DNA from: Ichthyophis bannanicus
Taxonomy: Eukaryota; Chordata; Amphibia; Gymnophiona; Ichthyophiidae
Assembly: GCA_033557465.1 (NCBI GenBank)
Contig: CM066041.1
Location: forward strand, 161,733,532-161,797,531
Direction of reading: 5' to 3'
Length of the DNA: 64,000 nt
Part shown: piece after piece, positions 29,332 through 38,969 of the stretch
Layout of the letters: each line of letters begins with the position of its first letter
Numbering within the stretch: position 1 is the first letter of the stretch
Program-made: the position numbers and the translations under genes
Notes under the pieces: model-generated
The model's input: the letters and a program-made list of their open reading frames with translations, nothing else
The model's database searches: none
What the model was told of the DNA's origin: nothing

Positions 29332-32290
29332 CTTAAATCTAGAGAACTTAACCTTTCTGGCTCTAAAACCAGAACCTCTCACCATTCCAGGAAGGTTAAC
29401 TCATTTTGCTCCCAGATTGGGAGCAAATTACATCAGAACAATGGACCCTCTCTATCATCAGAGAGGGCTACAAACTACATTTCTCCAACCTTCCTCCCCA
29501 TACCATGGTGAGAAGTTTCAATTCTCCCCCATCTCTCCTAGACCTGTTGAGTCAGGAGGTGACCACTCTTCTCGCCCAAAAGGCAATAGAAGAGGTTCCT
29601 CTTCCTCAACAGGGATCAGGTTTTTACTCCCCTTATTTTCTCATTCCCAAGAAAACAGGGGGGTACAGACCCATTCTGGATCTCAGAGAATTGAACAAAT
29701 TTCTATACAAGGAGAAATTCAAGATGCTTTCTCTAGGTACTCTCCTTCCATACCTACAGAGTCAGGATTGGCTTTGTTCTCTAGATCTCAAGGATGCGTA
29801 CACACATATACTCATCCATCCATCCCACAGAAAATTCCTACGGTTTCTGTTCCAGGGAAAACATTTCCAGTACAGAGTACTTCCCTTCGGTCTAGCCTCT
29901 GCTCCAAGGGTATTTACCAAATGCATGGCAATAGTAGCTGCATTTCTACGCACCCTGGGAATTTTTGTCTTCCCATACCTGGACGACTGGCTCATCCGAG
30001 CTCCATCTCAATCCAAGGCTCAGACTTCCCTGGATCGCACCAGACGCATCCTGCAGTATCTGGGACTTGTGATCAATCTGCCAAAGTCTCAACTCACCCC
30101 TACACAATCCCTGGAGTTCATAGGGGCCTGGTTGGATACCACCACTGCAAAGGCCTATCTACCTCAGGCCCGTTGCCAACGTCTAGTGCACTTAGCCTCT
30201 CAGACTCAGTCCAGAAGCCACTTGACTGCCAGAGAGATGCTACAACTATTAGGCCACATGGCCTCCACAGTGCATGTGGTGCCTTATGCTCGCCTACATA
30301 TGAGAGCAGCTCAATGGACTTTATCCACCCAGTGGACTCAAGCATCAGGAGCTCTCTCAGACCAAATAGCAAACTCCAATCGTCTCTTTTGGTCTCTCCA
30401 ATGGTGGATATCCACTCAAAATCTGTTGTTGGGGGCCCCCTTTCAACCATTGTTGCCCCAAGCAACCCTCACAACAGATGCCTCCCAAACAGGTTGGGGG
30501 GCTCATCTCCAAGATCTCTCCACTCAGGGCACTTGGTCTCCACAGGAGACCACCCTTCATATCAACCACTTGGAACTTCGAGCAATCTATCTGGCTCTCA
30601 AAGTTTTTCATACCCTCCTCAGCAACATGACAGTCCTTATTCACACGGACAATCAAGTAGCCATGTTTTACATAAACAAACAAGGAGGGACTGGCTCTCT
30701 GTCGCTTTGCAACGAAGCTCTAAGATTATGGGCCTTCACCAGAGAGCATCAAATCCATCTCCTGGCAGTATATCTTCCAGGAATCCAAAACTCTTGGGCA
30801 GACAGACTCAGTCGAGTTCTGCTTCCACACGAATGGTCCCTGCACAAGGATCAGGTACTCAGAATCTTCCAGAAATGGGGAACCCCGGACATAGACCTCT
30901 TTGCAAGTCCGTGGAATGCCAAACTTCCCCGGTTCTGTTCCAGAATTCCGTGTCAGGGAGTTCAGGCCAAGGATGCCTTCCTCCTGCATTGGGGTCAGGG
31001 CTTCCTGTATGCCTTTTCTCCCATTCCTTTGATTCCCAAGACTCTGTTCAAACTTCAAAGGGATCAAGGGTCCATGATCCTCATAGCTCCACGCTGGCCA
31101 CGCCAAGTGTGGAACCCTCTACTTCTGCATCTCTCCCAAGCCCCCTCACTGGACTTGGGAGTGGCTCCAGACCTTCTGTCTCAGGAGGAGGAGACTTTGT
31201 GGCACCCAAACCCCAAGTCCCTTCACCTCAAAGCTTGGTTACTGAAGGCCTAGACCTTCACCACTTCAATCTTTCGCAGCAAGTGAAGGATATCCTACAT
31301 GCCTCTAGGAAACCTTCCACTAGGCGTTCTTACGCTTTTAAATGGAAAGGTTTTTCCATTTGGTGTGCTCAAAAGGGTCTTAACCCTCTAGCACTCCCAT
31401 TGAATTCTCTTTTGGAATATCTCCTGCATCTCTCCAATGCAGGACTCAAAACGAATTCAGTAAGAGTCCATTTGAGTGCTGTTGCGGCATCACTGAAGCC
31501 CATCAATGGACATCCTGTTTCCTCTCATCCTCTTATTGCAAGATTCATGAGAGGCCTAACCTTAACTAAACCTCCCATTCGACCTCCTCCGGTGGCATGG
31601 GACTTAAACTTGGTTCTTGGTCAGCTTATGAAGCCACCTTTTGAACCCTTAGCCACTACCTCCTTGAAATTTCTTTCCTGGAAGGTTATTTTTCTTATTG
31701 CAGTCACCTCAGCTCGCCGTATCAGTGAACTGCAAGCTCTAGTGACTAATCCACCTTATACAAGGTTCCATCATGATAAGGTGGTCCTTAGGACCAATCC
31801 CCACTTTATGCCTAAAGTGGTCTCCCCTTTCCATCTTAATCAAGAGGTATATTTACCTGTCTTTTTTCCAGCTCCTCATGCATCCAGTGCAGAGAGGAAC
31901 CTTCATACTCTAGACTGTAAAAGAGCTCTTGCCTTTTACCTCCACAGGACACAGCAACATCGAAAGTCTTCTCAGCTTTTTGTTGCTTTTGATCCTTCTC
32001 ATTTCGGACTTCCAGTCTCCAAAAGAACACTCTCCAATTGGATTGCTCAGTGTATCTCTTTTGCTTACCAGAGTAAGAACCTTTCTCCGGAGGGCCATGT
32101 CACCGCTCACAACGTGTGGGCCATGGCCACCTCTATGGCTCATTTAAACTCTGTGTCCATTGACCAGATCTGTCGAGCAGCCACCTGGGCCTCGGTTCAT
32201 ACCTTTACAGCCCATTACTGTTTGGACAAGGACTCCCGCTGGGATGCCTTGTTTGGTCAGGCTGTCCTCAGACACCTGTTTCATTCTTGA
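29201..32290 (+). CDS. DIRS-E tyrosine recombinase frame (1029 codons)
   Basis: The recombinase domain proper starts near 31255: QQVKDILHASRKPSTRRSYA, then VTSARRISELQALVTNPPY (first Arg), FMPKVVSPFHLNQEVY, SHFGLPVSKRTLSNWIAQC, the second box, and ICRAATWASVHTFTAHYCLD with the Tyr. The HxxR box reads HNVW: the Arg codon is TGG at about 32116-32118, where DIRS-C has Arg. The upstream 680 codons overprint the RT ORF in another frame and are Ser/Pro/Gln-rich; whether they are translated is unknown. No stop interrupts the whole frame. Confidence 0.8.
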   Translation: MPQILANNLLQLALLLSVSSLNRPGQNLQGLLQPNSPNPLRVFDLNLENLTFLALKPEPLTIPGRLTHFAPRLGANYIRTMDPLYHQRGLQTTFLQPSSPYHGEKFQFSPISPRPVESGGDHSSRPKGNRRGSSSSTGIRFLLPLFSHSQENRGVQTHSGSQRIEQISIQGEIQDAFSRYSPSIPTESGLALFSRSQGCVHTYTHPSIPQKIPTVSVPGKTFPVQSTSLRSSLCSKGIYQMHGNSSCISTHPGNFCLPIPGRLAHPSSISIQGSDFPGSHQTHPAVSGTCDQSAKVSTHPYTIPGVHRGLVGYHHCKGLSTSGPLPTSSALSLSDSVQKPLDCQRDATTIRPHGLHSACGALCSPTYESSSMDFIHPVDSSIRSSLRPNSKLQSSLLVSPMVDIHSKSVVGGPLSTIVAPSNPHNRCLPNRLGGSSPRSLHSGHLVSTGDHPSYQPLGTSSNLSGSQSFSYPPQQHDSPYSHGQSSSHVLHKQTRRDWLSVALQRSSKIMGLHQRASNPSPGSISSRNPKLLGRQTQSSSASTRMVPAQGSGTQNLPEMGNPGHRPLCKSVECQTSPVLFQNSVSGSSGQGCLPPALGSGLPVCLFSHSFDSQDSVQTSKGSRVHDPHSSTLATPSVEPSTSASLPSPLTGLGSGSRPSVSGGGDFVAPKPQVPSPQSLVTEGLDLHHFNLSQQVKDILHASRKPSTRRSYAFKWKGFSIWCAQKGLNPLALPLNSLLEYLLHLSNAGLKTNSVRVHLSAVAASLKPINGHPVSSHPLIARFMRGLTLTKPPIRPPPVAWDLNLVLGQLMKPPFEPLATTSLKFLSWKVIFLIAVTSARRISELQALVTNPPYTRFHHDKVVLRTNPHFMPKVVSPFHLNQEVYLPVFFPAPHASSAERNLHTLDCKRALAFYLHRTQQHRKSSQLFVAFDPSHFGLPVSKRTLSNWIAQCISFAYQSKNLSPEGHVTAHNVWAMATSMAHLNSVSIDQICRAATWASVHTFTAHYCLDKDSRWDALFGQAVLRHLFHS
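29406..31253 (+). CDS. DIRS-E reverse transcriptase / RNase H / methyltransferase-like ORF
   Basis: 615 codons, uninterrupted. RT: EEVPLPQQGSGFYSPYFL, IPKKTGGYRPILDL, CSLDLKDAYTHILIHPSH (motif A Asp), QYRVLPFGLASAPRVFTKCM and FPYLDDWLIRAP with both catalytic aspartates. RNase H: LTTDASQTGWGAHL, INHLELRAIYLAL, HTDNQVAMFYINKQGGTGS and QNSWADRLSRVLLPHEW supply the D-E-D-D set. The tail IDLFASPWNAK, YAFSPIPLIP and LIAPRWPRQVW is the methyltransferase-like region seen in DIRS elements. All key residues that could be checked are present. Confidence 0.88.
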   Translation: MLPDWEQITSEQWTLSIIREGYKLHFSNLPPHTMVRSFNSPPSLLDLLSQEVTTLLAQKAIEEVPLPQQGSGFYSPYFLIPKKTGGYRPILDLRELNKFLYKEKFKMLSLGTLLPYLQSQDWLCSLDLKDAYTHILIHPSHRKFLRFLFQGKHFQYRVLPFGLASAPRVFTKCMAIVAAFLRTLGIFVFPYLDDWLIRAPSQSKAQTSLDRTRRILQYLGLVINLPKSQLTPTQSLEFIGAWLDTTTAKAYLPQARCQRLVHLASQTQSRSHLTAREMLQLLGHMASTVHVVPYARLHMRAAQWTLSTQWTQASGALSDQIANSNRLFWSLQWWISTQNLLLGAPFQPLLPQATLTTDASQTGWGAHLQDLSTQGTWSPQETTLHINHLELRAIYLALKVFHTLLSNMTVLIHTDNQVAMFYINKQGGTGSLSLCNEALRLWAFTREHQIHLLAVYLPGIQNSWADRLSRVLLPHEWSLHKDQVLRIFQKWGTPDIDLFASPWNAKLPRFCSRIPCQGVQAKDAFLLHWGQGFLYAFSPIPLIPKTLFKLQRDQGSMILIAPRWPRQVWNPLLLHLSQAPSLDLGVAPDLLSQEEETLWHPNPKSLHLKAWLLKA

Positions 32291-32403
32291 ACAACTCCAG
32301 CCCACCTTCCCTGAATGGATGCCTGAGATCCATAGGAAGATGAGGAACATTTCAGGGTCTCATACCCTTCAGGGGATCTCCCAGGCATCTTAGCTAGGGA
32401 GTC

Positions 32404-32501
32404 CCCATATGTGAGGACTTATTCCTGCTTGTTCCTGGAGATAGCACAGTTACTTACCTGTAACAGGTGATCTCTGGGAACAGCAGGAATTAGTCCTCAC
32501 A
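32404..32501 (+). repeat. DIRS-E internal complementary region
   Basis: The left half (CCCATATGTGAGGACTTATT and on) is the complement of a left end that DIRS-E itself lacks but DIRS-C has. The right half (AGCACAGTTACTTACCTG and on) complements its own right end at 32705-32765. Confidence 0.87.
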
Positions 32502-32578
32502 ACCCACCCGCCTCCCCTAGGAGTTGTATCTATCTCTCTCTTTCCTTTCCTCTCTCTATTGTCTCAGCTTTAAACTCG

Positions 32579-32765
32579 AACTGAGGAGAGTTGGTCAGGA
32601 AGGCGGGAAGGCAGCGCGCATGCGCAGTGGGAGGCCCCAAAAGCTTTCCTTCTGGGAAGCTGGGGAGCTTTCCCGCGCAGGCTCCGTCGGTACCGACGTA
32701 CCCATATGTGAGGACTAATTTCTGCTGTTCCCAGAGATCACCTGTTACAGGTAAGTAACTGTGCT
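32579..32765 (+). repeat. DIRS-E right inverted terminal repeat
   Basis: Complement of the left-ITR sequence type, running through CTCCGTCGGTACCGACGTAC to the end at GTAACTGTGCT. The uninterrupted GTAC here is the reference for the solo LTR insertion site in DIRS-C. GTAAGT at 32751-32756. Confidence 0.85.
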
Positions 32766-33312
32766 TTATTAGAAAAGGTAAAGAGAAGAGCCACCAAAAT
32801 GGTAAAGGGGATGGAAGGATACCCCTATGAAGAGAGGCTAAAAAGGTTAGGGCTCTTTAACCTGGAAAAGGGACAGCTGAGGGGAGATATGATAGAGGTC
32901 TATAAATTAATGAATGGAGTGGAATGGGTAAATGTATATTGATTGTTCACACCATCAAAATATAGAAAAACTAGGGGGCATGCAATGAAGCTACAGGGTA
33001 ACCTTTTTAAGATTAATAAAAGAAAATATTTTTTTTCACTCAATGTGTAATCAAACTCTGGAATTTGCTACCGGAGGATTCGTAAAATCTTTTAGTGTAG
33101 CTGGGTTTAAAAAAGGTTTGGACAAGTTCCTGGAGGAAAGGTCCATAAACCATTATTAAAGTGGATTCAGAATATCCATTGCTTGCCCCAGTACAAGCAT
33201 TGTGGGACCTGTGTCTTTTGGGGGAAACTGCTAGATACTTGTGACCTAGATTGGCCACTGGGCTTAATGGACCTTGGTCTGACCCAATATGGTATATCTT
33301 ATGTTTTTAACT
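32766..33312 (+). mobile_element. CR1-2 LINE, third segment (3' UTR and end)
   Basis: Resumes TTAGAAAAGGTAAAGAGAAG and follows the CR1 C-terminal/3' region: PYEERLKRLGLFNLEKGQL, then the noncoding part with GGTCTGACCCAATATGGTAT and a terminal TTATGTTTTT. The three segments together give one 5'-truncated CR1 of about 1.8 kb. Confidence 0.85.
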
Positions 33313-33744
33313 CCAGGCATCTGTATTCTTTCTTCCATTCCTTCCTTTGTCCTGTCATATCTGCACTCCCATTCCTGTTGACCTTTTATATGCCCAATGT
33401 GTATAACCATTTGCTCGGGTCTTTGTCAGATTTATTCCCTGTTATCTTACCTTTTTCCCCACTTATTCAATTCTTTACCTGGTTGTTCTTCCCATCCCAT
33501 ATTTTCAAATATCTCTTATTAGTTCTTTGATATCTTCTGACTGTTTTTGCACTAGGCCCCAGTAGGCCTCATGCTAAACTGGCATATTTATGCATGTGAT
33601 GCTTTCTCTCTTTGTGCTCTGTAGATAAGTGTTTTTTTTCTCACATTTCTTCCATCTGATGTCATCTAATATCTCTAGCAAATCACGGAGCACATCAAAT
33701 GCCAATGCCAGCAATTTAGACAACATTTTAGATGTTGTGTGTTA
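33313..33744. other. No gene seen
   Basis: T/C-rich, apparently unique noncoding sequence between the end of CR1-2 and truncated DIRS-F. No repeat match within the window. Confidence 0.5.
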
Positions 33745-33779
33745 ACCCTTTTCCTCCTGGCTCTCACAAGATCAATCTC

Positions 33780-35343
33780 CTGGAGCTCAGAGACATCTTG
33801 GCCCTAGAGCTTTCCACCACCGCTTATGGCACCAGTCTGTACTGATCCAGATGGACAACCAAGTTGTCATGTTTTATATCAACAAGCAAGGGGGCACAGG
33901 TTTGTATTCCCTCTGCCAGGAACAGTGGCCCTCTTCTCCGTCACAGCATGCAGCAACATGCTTCTGTGAGCGGTGTACCTCCCAGGCCAGGACAACTGCC
34001 TAGTGGACTGGCTGAGCAGAGTCCTCTGCCCACGTGTGATGCTTAAACCCCAGAGTGACGACACAGCTCTTCCACCTCTGGGACAGGCCCATGATTAACC
34101 TATTTGCCCCTCAGTACAACACGCAGCTACCCAACGTCTGCTTTGGTCAGCCGCACCCAGAAAGAGTGGCGGCAGATGCCTTCCTGATCTCATGGTCTGA
34201 GGACTTTTTCTGTGTGTTCCCACTGACCCCCCCCCGGTTGCCAGGACCCTCTTCAAGGTTCAGAGCGAAACCTTGGTTCCCTCTGCTGCTTTCCATGTCT
34301 GGGCCACTCCCAGTCCCTCTGGGCCGAGCCCTGGACCTCCTGTCCCAGGAGAAGGGCTTTCTCCTGCACCCCAATCTGGGGTCACTAGCGCTGTGTGGCT
34401 GCTGAACAGGTAGTGTTAGCCCCTTTCAGTCTTCAAGGAGAAGTTGAGGAGATCCTACTGGCCTCCTGAAAACCCTCCACCAGACAGGCCTATGCCTTTA
34501 AGTGGATTAGGTTCTCTGCTTGGTGTGTGGAAAAAGAGGAGAATCCCCCGTTTTGCCGGGTGCAAGTAGTACTACAGTACCTATTGCACATACGAGGCTG
34601 AAATCTAACTCAGTAAGGGAACATCTGAGTGCCATAGCCAGCCTATGGTCGCCACGTTCCTCCGGGGCCTCCTATTGTCCAAGCCCCTTCTCCATCCTCC
34701 AGTGGCAGACTGGGACCTCAATGTGGTGCGCTTTCAGCTCACCAGACCACCGTTTAAGCCCCTGGCGACTTACCGCCTGTGGTTTCTGTCATGGAAAGTG
34801 GCTTTTCTGGTGGCCCTCATGTCCACTTGAAGGGTGAGCTTATTCCAGGCTCTGGTGGAAGACCCAGCATATACAAGGTTCTATACAAACAGGGTAGTAC
34901 TCCACACGCACCCCAAATTCCTCCCAAAGGTTGTCTCCTTTCCACTCAACCAAGAGGTGGTCGTCCTCACCTCCTTTCCATGACCTCACGCCGGCAAGGA
35001 GGAACTAGTGCTCCATAGCCTAGATTGCAAATGGGCCCTGTCCTTCTACTTACAGCAGACTCAGGCCCATCGCAAAGTATCTCCGCTTTTTGTGTCTTAT
35101 GACCCCAGCAGACTGGGGCTCCCTGTGAGCAAGTGAACTCTGTCCACTTGGGTGGCAGATTGTATTGCCCTTGCCTATGAGCACCGGATCACAGCACATC
35201 ACTTGAGGGCGATGGCCATGTCGGTGGCCAAACTCTGCTCAGTGCTGGAGGTCTGCAAGGCTGCCACATGGTCTTCAATTCATACCTTTGCAGCTCCCTA
35301 CTACCTGGAGAGCGAGTCTTGCAGGGACAGTGCCTTTGGCTAG
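33780..35343 (+). pseudogene. DIRS-F RNase H to recombinase remnant
   Basis: Scattered + frames: TDN-type RNase H strand with Asp (MDNQVVMFYINKQ), INLFAPQYNTQLPNVC, ADAFLISWSEDFF, then recombinase pieces. The HxxR box is intact (TAHHLRAMAMSV at about 35193-35230), followed by KAATWSSIHTFAAPYYLESE. Several stops and shifts; not functional. Confidence 0.75.
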
Positions 35344-35548
35344 CAGTACTCCATAATATTCGAAGGGGGTAGGCAACTCCTGCCCTCTGACCCTTCTGTG
35401 TTTAGGCTACTGGAGTGGTTGTGTTGCTGGACATTAGGGTCTTGCAGAGTCTTTTAGTGGGGACTTATCTTCTACAAGTCATGGCTACCTGACTGGTTGC
35501 TGTTGGTGCTGTCCTGGTTTGGTCCTTAACAGCCTGGAGCTAGGGAGT

Positions 35549-35646
35549 CCCATATGTGAGGACTGATTTCCTGCTTGTTTCTAGAGAAAGCGTAGTTACT
35601 CACCTGTAACAGATATTCTCCAGGCACAGCAGGAATCAGTCCTCAC
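35549..35646 (+). repeat. DIRS-F internal complementary region
   Basis: CCCATATGTGAGGACTGATT to CAGTCCTCACAACC. The right half contains TACTCACCTGTAACAG, the complement of a CAG|GTGAGT right end. Confidence 0.8.
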
Positions 35647-35940
35647 AACCCTTCCTCCTTCCCCAGGAGTTGCCTCCTTACCTTGTTTTAATTTACTGTA
35701 GTCCTAGCTATGTCATATGACTGAGCAAGATCACAGTCTTAGGCTAGAAGGGGACTAGGCATGTGTAGCAGCATGTTCTAAAGGCTTTCTCTGAAAGCTT
35801 GGGGAAATGTGCTGTGTAGGCTCTTGAGACATCAAAACTAATTATTCAAGCTTCTTACTATATCTACCCTCAACTCTGTCTATCAGTGCTAAAAAACAAA
35901 AATCACTCATAATAGGAAATAGTGACTATCTCAGTGGCTT

Positions 35941-36062
35941 TGTATTGTACCATAAGAGTAGGGTTTTGGTTGCTGTATTTCAAAAGTTTATAAACATTTT
36001 TCTACTTCAACTGTATCTTTTGAGATACAGCAACCAAAACCCTACCCTTATGGTACAATACA
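35941..36062. repeat. Palindromic MITE-like repeat, 46-bp arms
   Basis: Arms 35941-35986 and 36017-36062 are reverse complements with about two mismatches, separated by a 30-nt A/T-rich loop. No target duplication was identified. Probably a foldback DNA-transposon derivative. Confidence 0.85.
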
Positions 36063-36169
36063 CAAGGATAGAATGCTTACTTTTTGAGGAAAAGACTAGC
36101 CTTTTTATTTCTTCAGATTAGAACACTGTTCTTCTGTGGTGTGGTAGATACAAATTAGCTGCTTCCTCT

Positions 36170-36900
36170 TTCAGAAAGTACAAAGTCTAGGGGCTATGGC
36201 ATGAAGTTATCAGGAAGCACATTTAAAACAACTTGGAGAAACTATTTAATGAAATGCTCTGTTACTTTTTTACCACAGGCTCTAGCAAAAAAACCCAAGT
36301 ATTTAGCCTAGCTTCCTTCAAAAAGATTTGAACAACTTCTACTACTATTGAGAATTTGTATAGTGGTGCAAGGTGTATGTAGTGCTGTATGTACAAATGT
36401 AAGATACAGTTCCTCCCTCAGAGCTTATAGTTTAATCAAGCTGAAACAAATATGGCAAAACTCAGGGCTAGAGTATGGTAGATTCATAGACGTAATTGAC
36501 AAGAGCATGAGGATAAAGCACGATCCAGAACCGTTTCAAAGAGGTGGATATTTAACCTGGACTTGAATAAGGCTAGAAAAGGAGCCAATACACAGACTCA
36601 GGTAGTTTGTTCCAACCACATAGAGCAGCAAGTGCAATATATTAAGTTTGGGGTTGGCACTGGTAGAGAAGAGCATAGGTGAAAGGGATCTACTAGTGCA
36701 GCAGAGTTCTTACAGGAACCTATTATTAAAGTAAATGTAGGGAAAGCTAGAGTTTATCTCTGGTGAGAAGGGTTTGACTGCTAGCTTCTTTTTGACATAC
36801 TGTTATCTACTATTGGTCTCTGGATTAGTTGGTTAGGAAATCAGGATTTTAGGCATGATGGACCTTAGGTCTGATCTAGCATAATAGTTTACAGTGCCTC
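36170..36900 (+). repeat. Old CR1-type 3' UTR debris with a dispersed repeat
   Basis: 36170-36330 and 36790-36900 resemble CR1 3' sequences (GGCATGAAGTTATCAGGAAG; CTTAGGTCTGATCTAGCATA). Between them, 36335-36570 (TTTGTATAGTGGTGCAAGG and on) matches the repeat at 38970-39065. Heavily decayed, noncoding. Confidence 0.5.
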
Positions 36901-37405
36901 GTGTGACAGGCAAGTTTTGCACTTGCTATATTTTATCAGTTGTCTTGCTTACCGACCTCGTCTATCTTTTAACTAACTCCTGGGTCGAGCAAACTTAACT
37001 TTTGCCCGTTTAGGGAGAGCTTGATTGGAAGCGTGAAAAGTATCGTCTTAATTTGTTCCAGGCAGACTGGGTCCCATTCGGATGGTTGCTCTGGGACTAA
37101 AGGTGCCTGAGTAATTGTTACGCATTATGTCTGATAGTACTTCTATTGTTTTGGCACAGAATGTCTCTCCTAGGATGACGTGTCCTCGTAGAGTCCAAGT
37201 CCACTGTCTAATCTACATTAACACACCCTAGATCTACAGCCAGAAACCTGTTTGCGCTACTTATAAATCTTGCAAAAACTGTTCCCATGAGATGAAATAA
37301 CTAAGTTGTAGCACGGTTTATAAAAAAGATATGATGAAAGTGCGAGGTTTGGACAGTGTCTAGAACACCAGTTTTCTTCACTACTAATAAAAAAGAATTG
37401 CGGTG
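36901..37405. other. Upstream flank of P4HB, no gene seen
   Basis: Mixed-composition noncoding sequence between old repeats and the (CCCCT)n tract. No ORF with a recognisable product on either strand. Confidence 0.4.
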
Positions 37406-37440
37406 CTCCCCTCCCCTCCCCTCCCCTCCCCTCCCCTCCC
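37406..37440. repeat. (CCCCT)n microsatellite, G-quadruplex-prone on minus strand
   Basis: About seven CCCCT units in a row, about 480 bp upstream of the P4HB start codon. The minus strand carries repeated GGGG runs separated by a single A, the canonical G4 arrangement. Confidence 0.9.
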
Positions 37441-37639
37441 GATAGCAAGCTGCAATAGTGCAGAGACGCGAAGAAGCGTTAACCATAATTTAGGCTACCA
37501 AAAGAAACCCAACTAGTTTATTCTGATCTTGTACCTATTTTCTTACTAGTAACAGAACTGCCGTGCTTTCTAACACTTTCCTTGGCCCGAGCACCAAACC
37601 TCTAAAGGCAGACTCAGCTGAGCAGCCGTACAATTATCC

Positions 37640-37922
37640 TGAAAGTTCTCCACTTCGACTTCCGGTTCCGGGGAGGTGCGACTGGATACGTCCAGTCAGA
37701 ATGAAACACGAACTGTTCCGCGCAGATATAAAGCGCATGCGCACACACCCTACTTTTCTTTTTCTGTCTGGATTAGGCCAGACTGCCACGTTAAGAGCTG
37801 CCTAAAACTAGTGGGAACAGTGTGTGCCATAGCTAATTCGAGAGCGCCAGGAACTACGAGAGCTACAGCGATCGCAGTAGGAGAAGAGCCGCACCCGCAC
37901 GATAATCACAGTTCCCGTTGCC
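37640..37922 (+). promoter_or_regulatory. P4HB: P4HB proximal promoter and 5' UTR (putative)
   Basis: A GC- and CpG-rich stretch surrounds exon 1. TATAAAG lies at 37727-37733 and a palindromic GCGCATGCGC at 37733-37742 fits the NRF-1 consensus core. The transcription start is not determinable; a start about 25-30 bp after the TATA-like box would put it near 37755-37765. No perfect CCAAT-N9-CCACG (ER stress element) was found, although CCACG occurs at 37786-37790. Confidence 0.55.
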
Positions 37923-38076
37923 ATGTACTCCCGCGGCCTTCTGCAGCCCGCGCTGCTCCTCTGCCTAGCCCTCGCCACTAGTGCCGACATTGCCGAGGAG
38001 GAGGACGTCCTTGTCCTGAATAAAAGTAACTTCGATGAAGCCATACAGGCCCACGGATACGTGCTGGTGGAGTTCT
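37923..38076 (+). CDS. P4HB: P4HB (PDIA1) exon 1, coding part
   Basis: Encodes the first 51 residues of protein disulfide isomerase, the ER oxidoreductase that forms and rearranges disulfides and is the beta subunit of prolyl 4-hydroxylase. ATG 37923 has G at -3. Residues about 5-21 ([17 protein letters not shown]) form a signal peptide, followed by the acidic EEEDVLVL and the first strand of the thioredoxin-like a domain (HGYVLVEF). The exon ends after the first base of the next codon, at the donor GTAAGT (38077-38082), phase 1, as in mammalian P4HB. The N-terminal signal is divergent; the rest aligns readily with known P4HB. Confidence 0.93.
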
Positions 38077-38969
38077 GTAAGTATGCGCCGGCGACCTCTA
38101 CGGGAAGGTGCTGGAGGACTCCATTATGGGGGGAGGGGCAGTTCAGCGGTAGGCCTGTAGTCCGTTGCGGGGGGCGGGGCAGGGGCAGAGTGTCCAAGCT
38201 TCGAGCATCTGCTATAGTAGTAACTGCGAGGTACGTCCGGAGGCTCACTTAAATGTTTTCTGCCATTACTTTCAGAGTCCACAGAGTGGACCGTGTCCTG
38301 GTGAAGTTCGAGCCGGGTATTTGCTGCCTCTGGGGCCTGTTTCCGTGAGGGGAAGCATTTAGCACTTGCAGGCAGCAGCCCCTTTATTCCTCAGCTACCT
38401 GTAGTCTACTTTTAGCAGCACGGCTTAAGATCGCTGAAAATGTTGGTACAAAGGACTGCATTGGGGCCTTGCTACAGTTTCATGTTGGTCTTGCCAGCTC
38501 TTTTTGTAAACTTGATTCAACTGTATTAACGCTTCTGGCATTGAGATGTATGAATCTGTACTGCGCCGCTCACATGAGCATCCCTACTCCGAGTTTCACA
38601 CTGTATCTTATTATGTTTATGCCACCACCTCTACTATTTTGTATGGTTGGACTTGTGAAAGAATCCTACACATTTATCCCGTTAACTGTTTATTTCTCAT
38701 ACCTCTGGGAAAGGCCGGTTCTTTTTGTTTTAGGCATTCAGCATGTTTTCTGTTAAGTCTTTCTCTCTCAACCCCCTCCCCCCCCCCCCGGGGTTTCTAG
38801 TCATGGCTTCACTTTCTTGTTGTAGCATTCTTATTCTCGTATATACGTTTCTCTGAGTCTGTCACTTTTTTTTCCTATCCCTTCCCCAGTATTGCTGCTT
38901 TGTATATTGAGCTTGAGATAAACTATGCTGCCTTTATGTGCAGCTGAAGCAAACGTATTGTGGTAGCCA

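Larger units (their letters stand above)
27231..32765 (+). mobile_element. DIRS-E, best-preserved DIRS copy, left end truncated
   Basis: 5.5 kb. It begins at AGCTTTTGGGGCC, which corresponds to about 95 bp inside the left end of DIRS-C, so the left terminus is missing. It then has gag (27512-29331), an intact RT/RNase H/methyltransferase-like ORF (29406-31253), an uninterrupted recombinase frame (to 32290), ICR (32404-32501) and right ITR (32579-32765). The right flank starts TTATTAGAAAAGG and continues CR1-2. Without its left end it probably could not rebuild a normal terminus except from the ICR. Confidence 0.9.
33745..35870 (+). mobile_element. DIRS-F, 5'-truncated DIRS
   Basis: Starts inside RNase H (INLLELRDILAL-type, then QMDNQVVMFYINKQGG). 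It carries the methyltransferase-like segment, a broken recombinase (to about 35343), an ICR (35549-35646) and a decayed right ITR to about 35870. Same subfamily as DIRS-A by the recombinase (PSRLGLPVS, CKAATWSSIHTFAAPYYLE). Confidence 0.8.

Noticed and set aside
37406..37440. CRISPR or other spaced repeat array
   Set aside because: Simple pentanucleotide microsatellite; no spacer-repeat arrays occur in the window.
37772..37790. ER stress response element in the P4HB promoter
   Set aside because: CCACG is present at 37786 but the bases nine upstream are not CCAAT.
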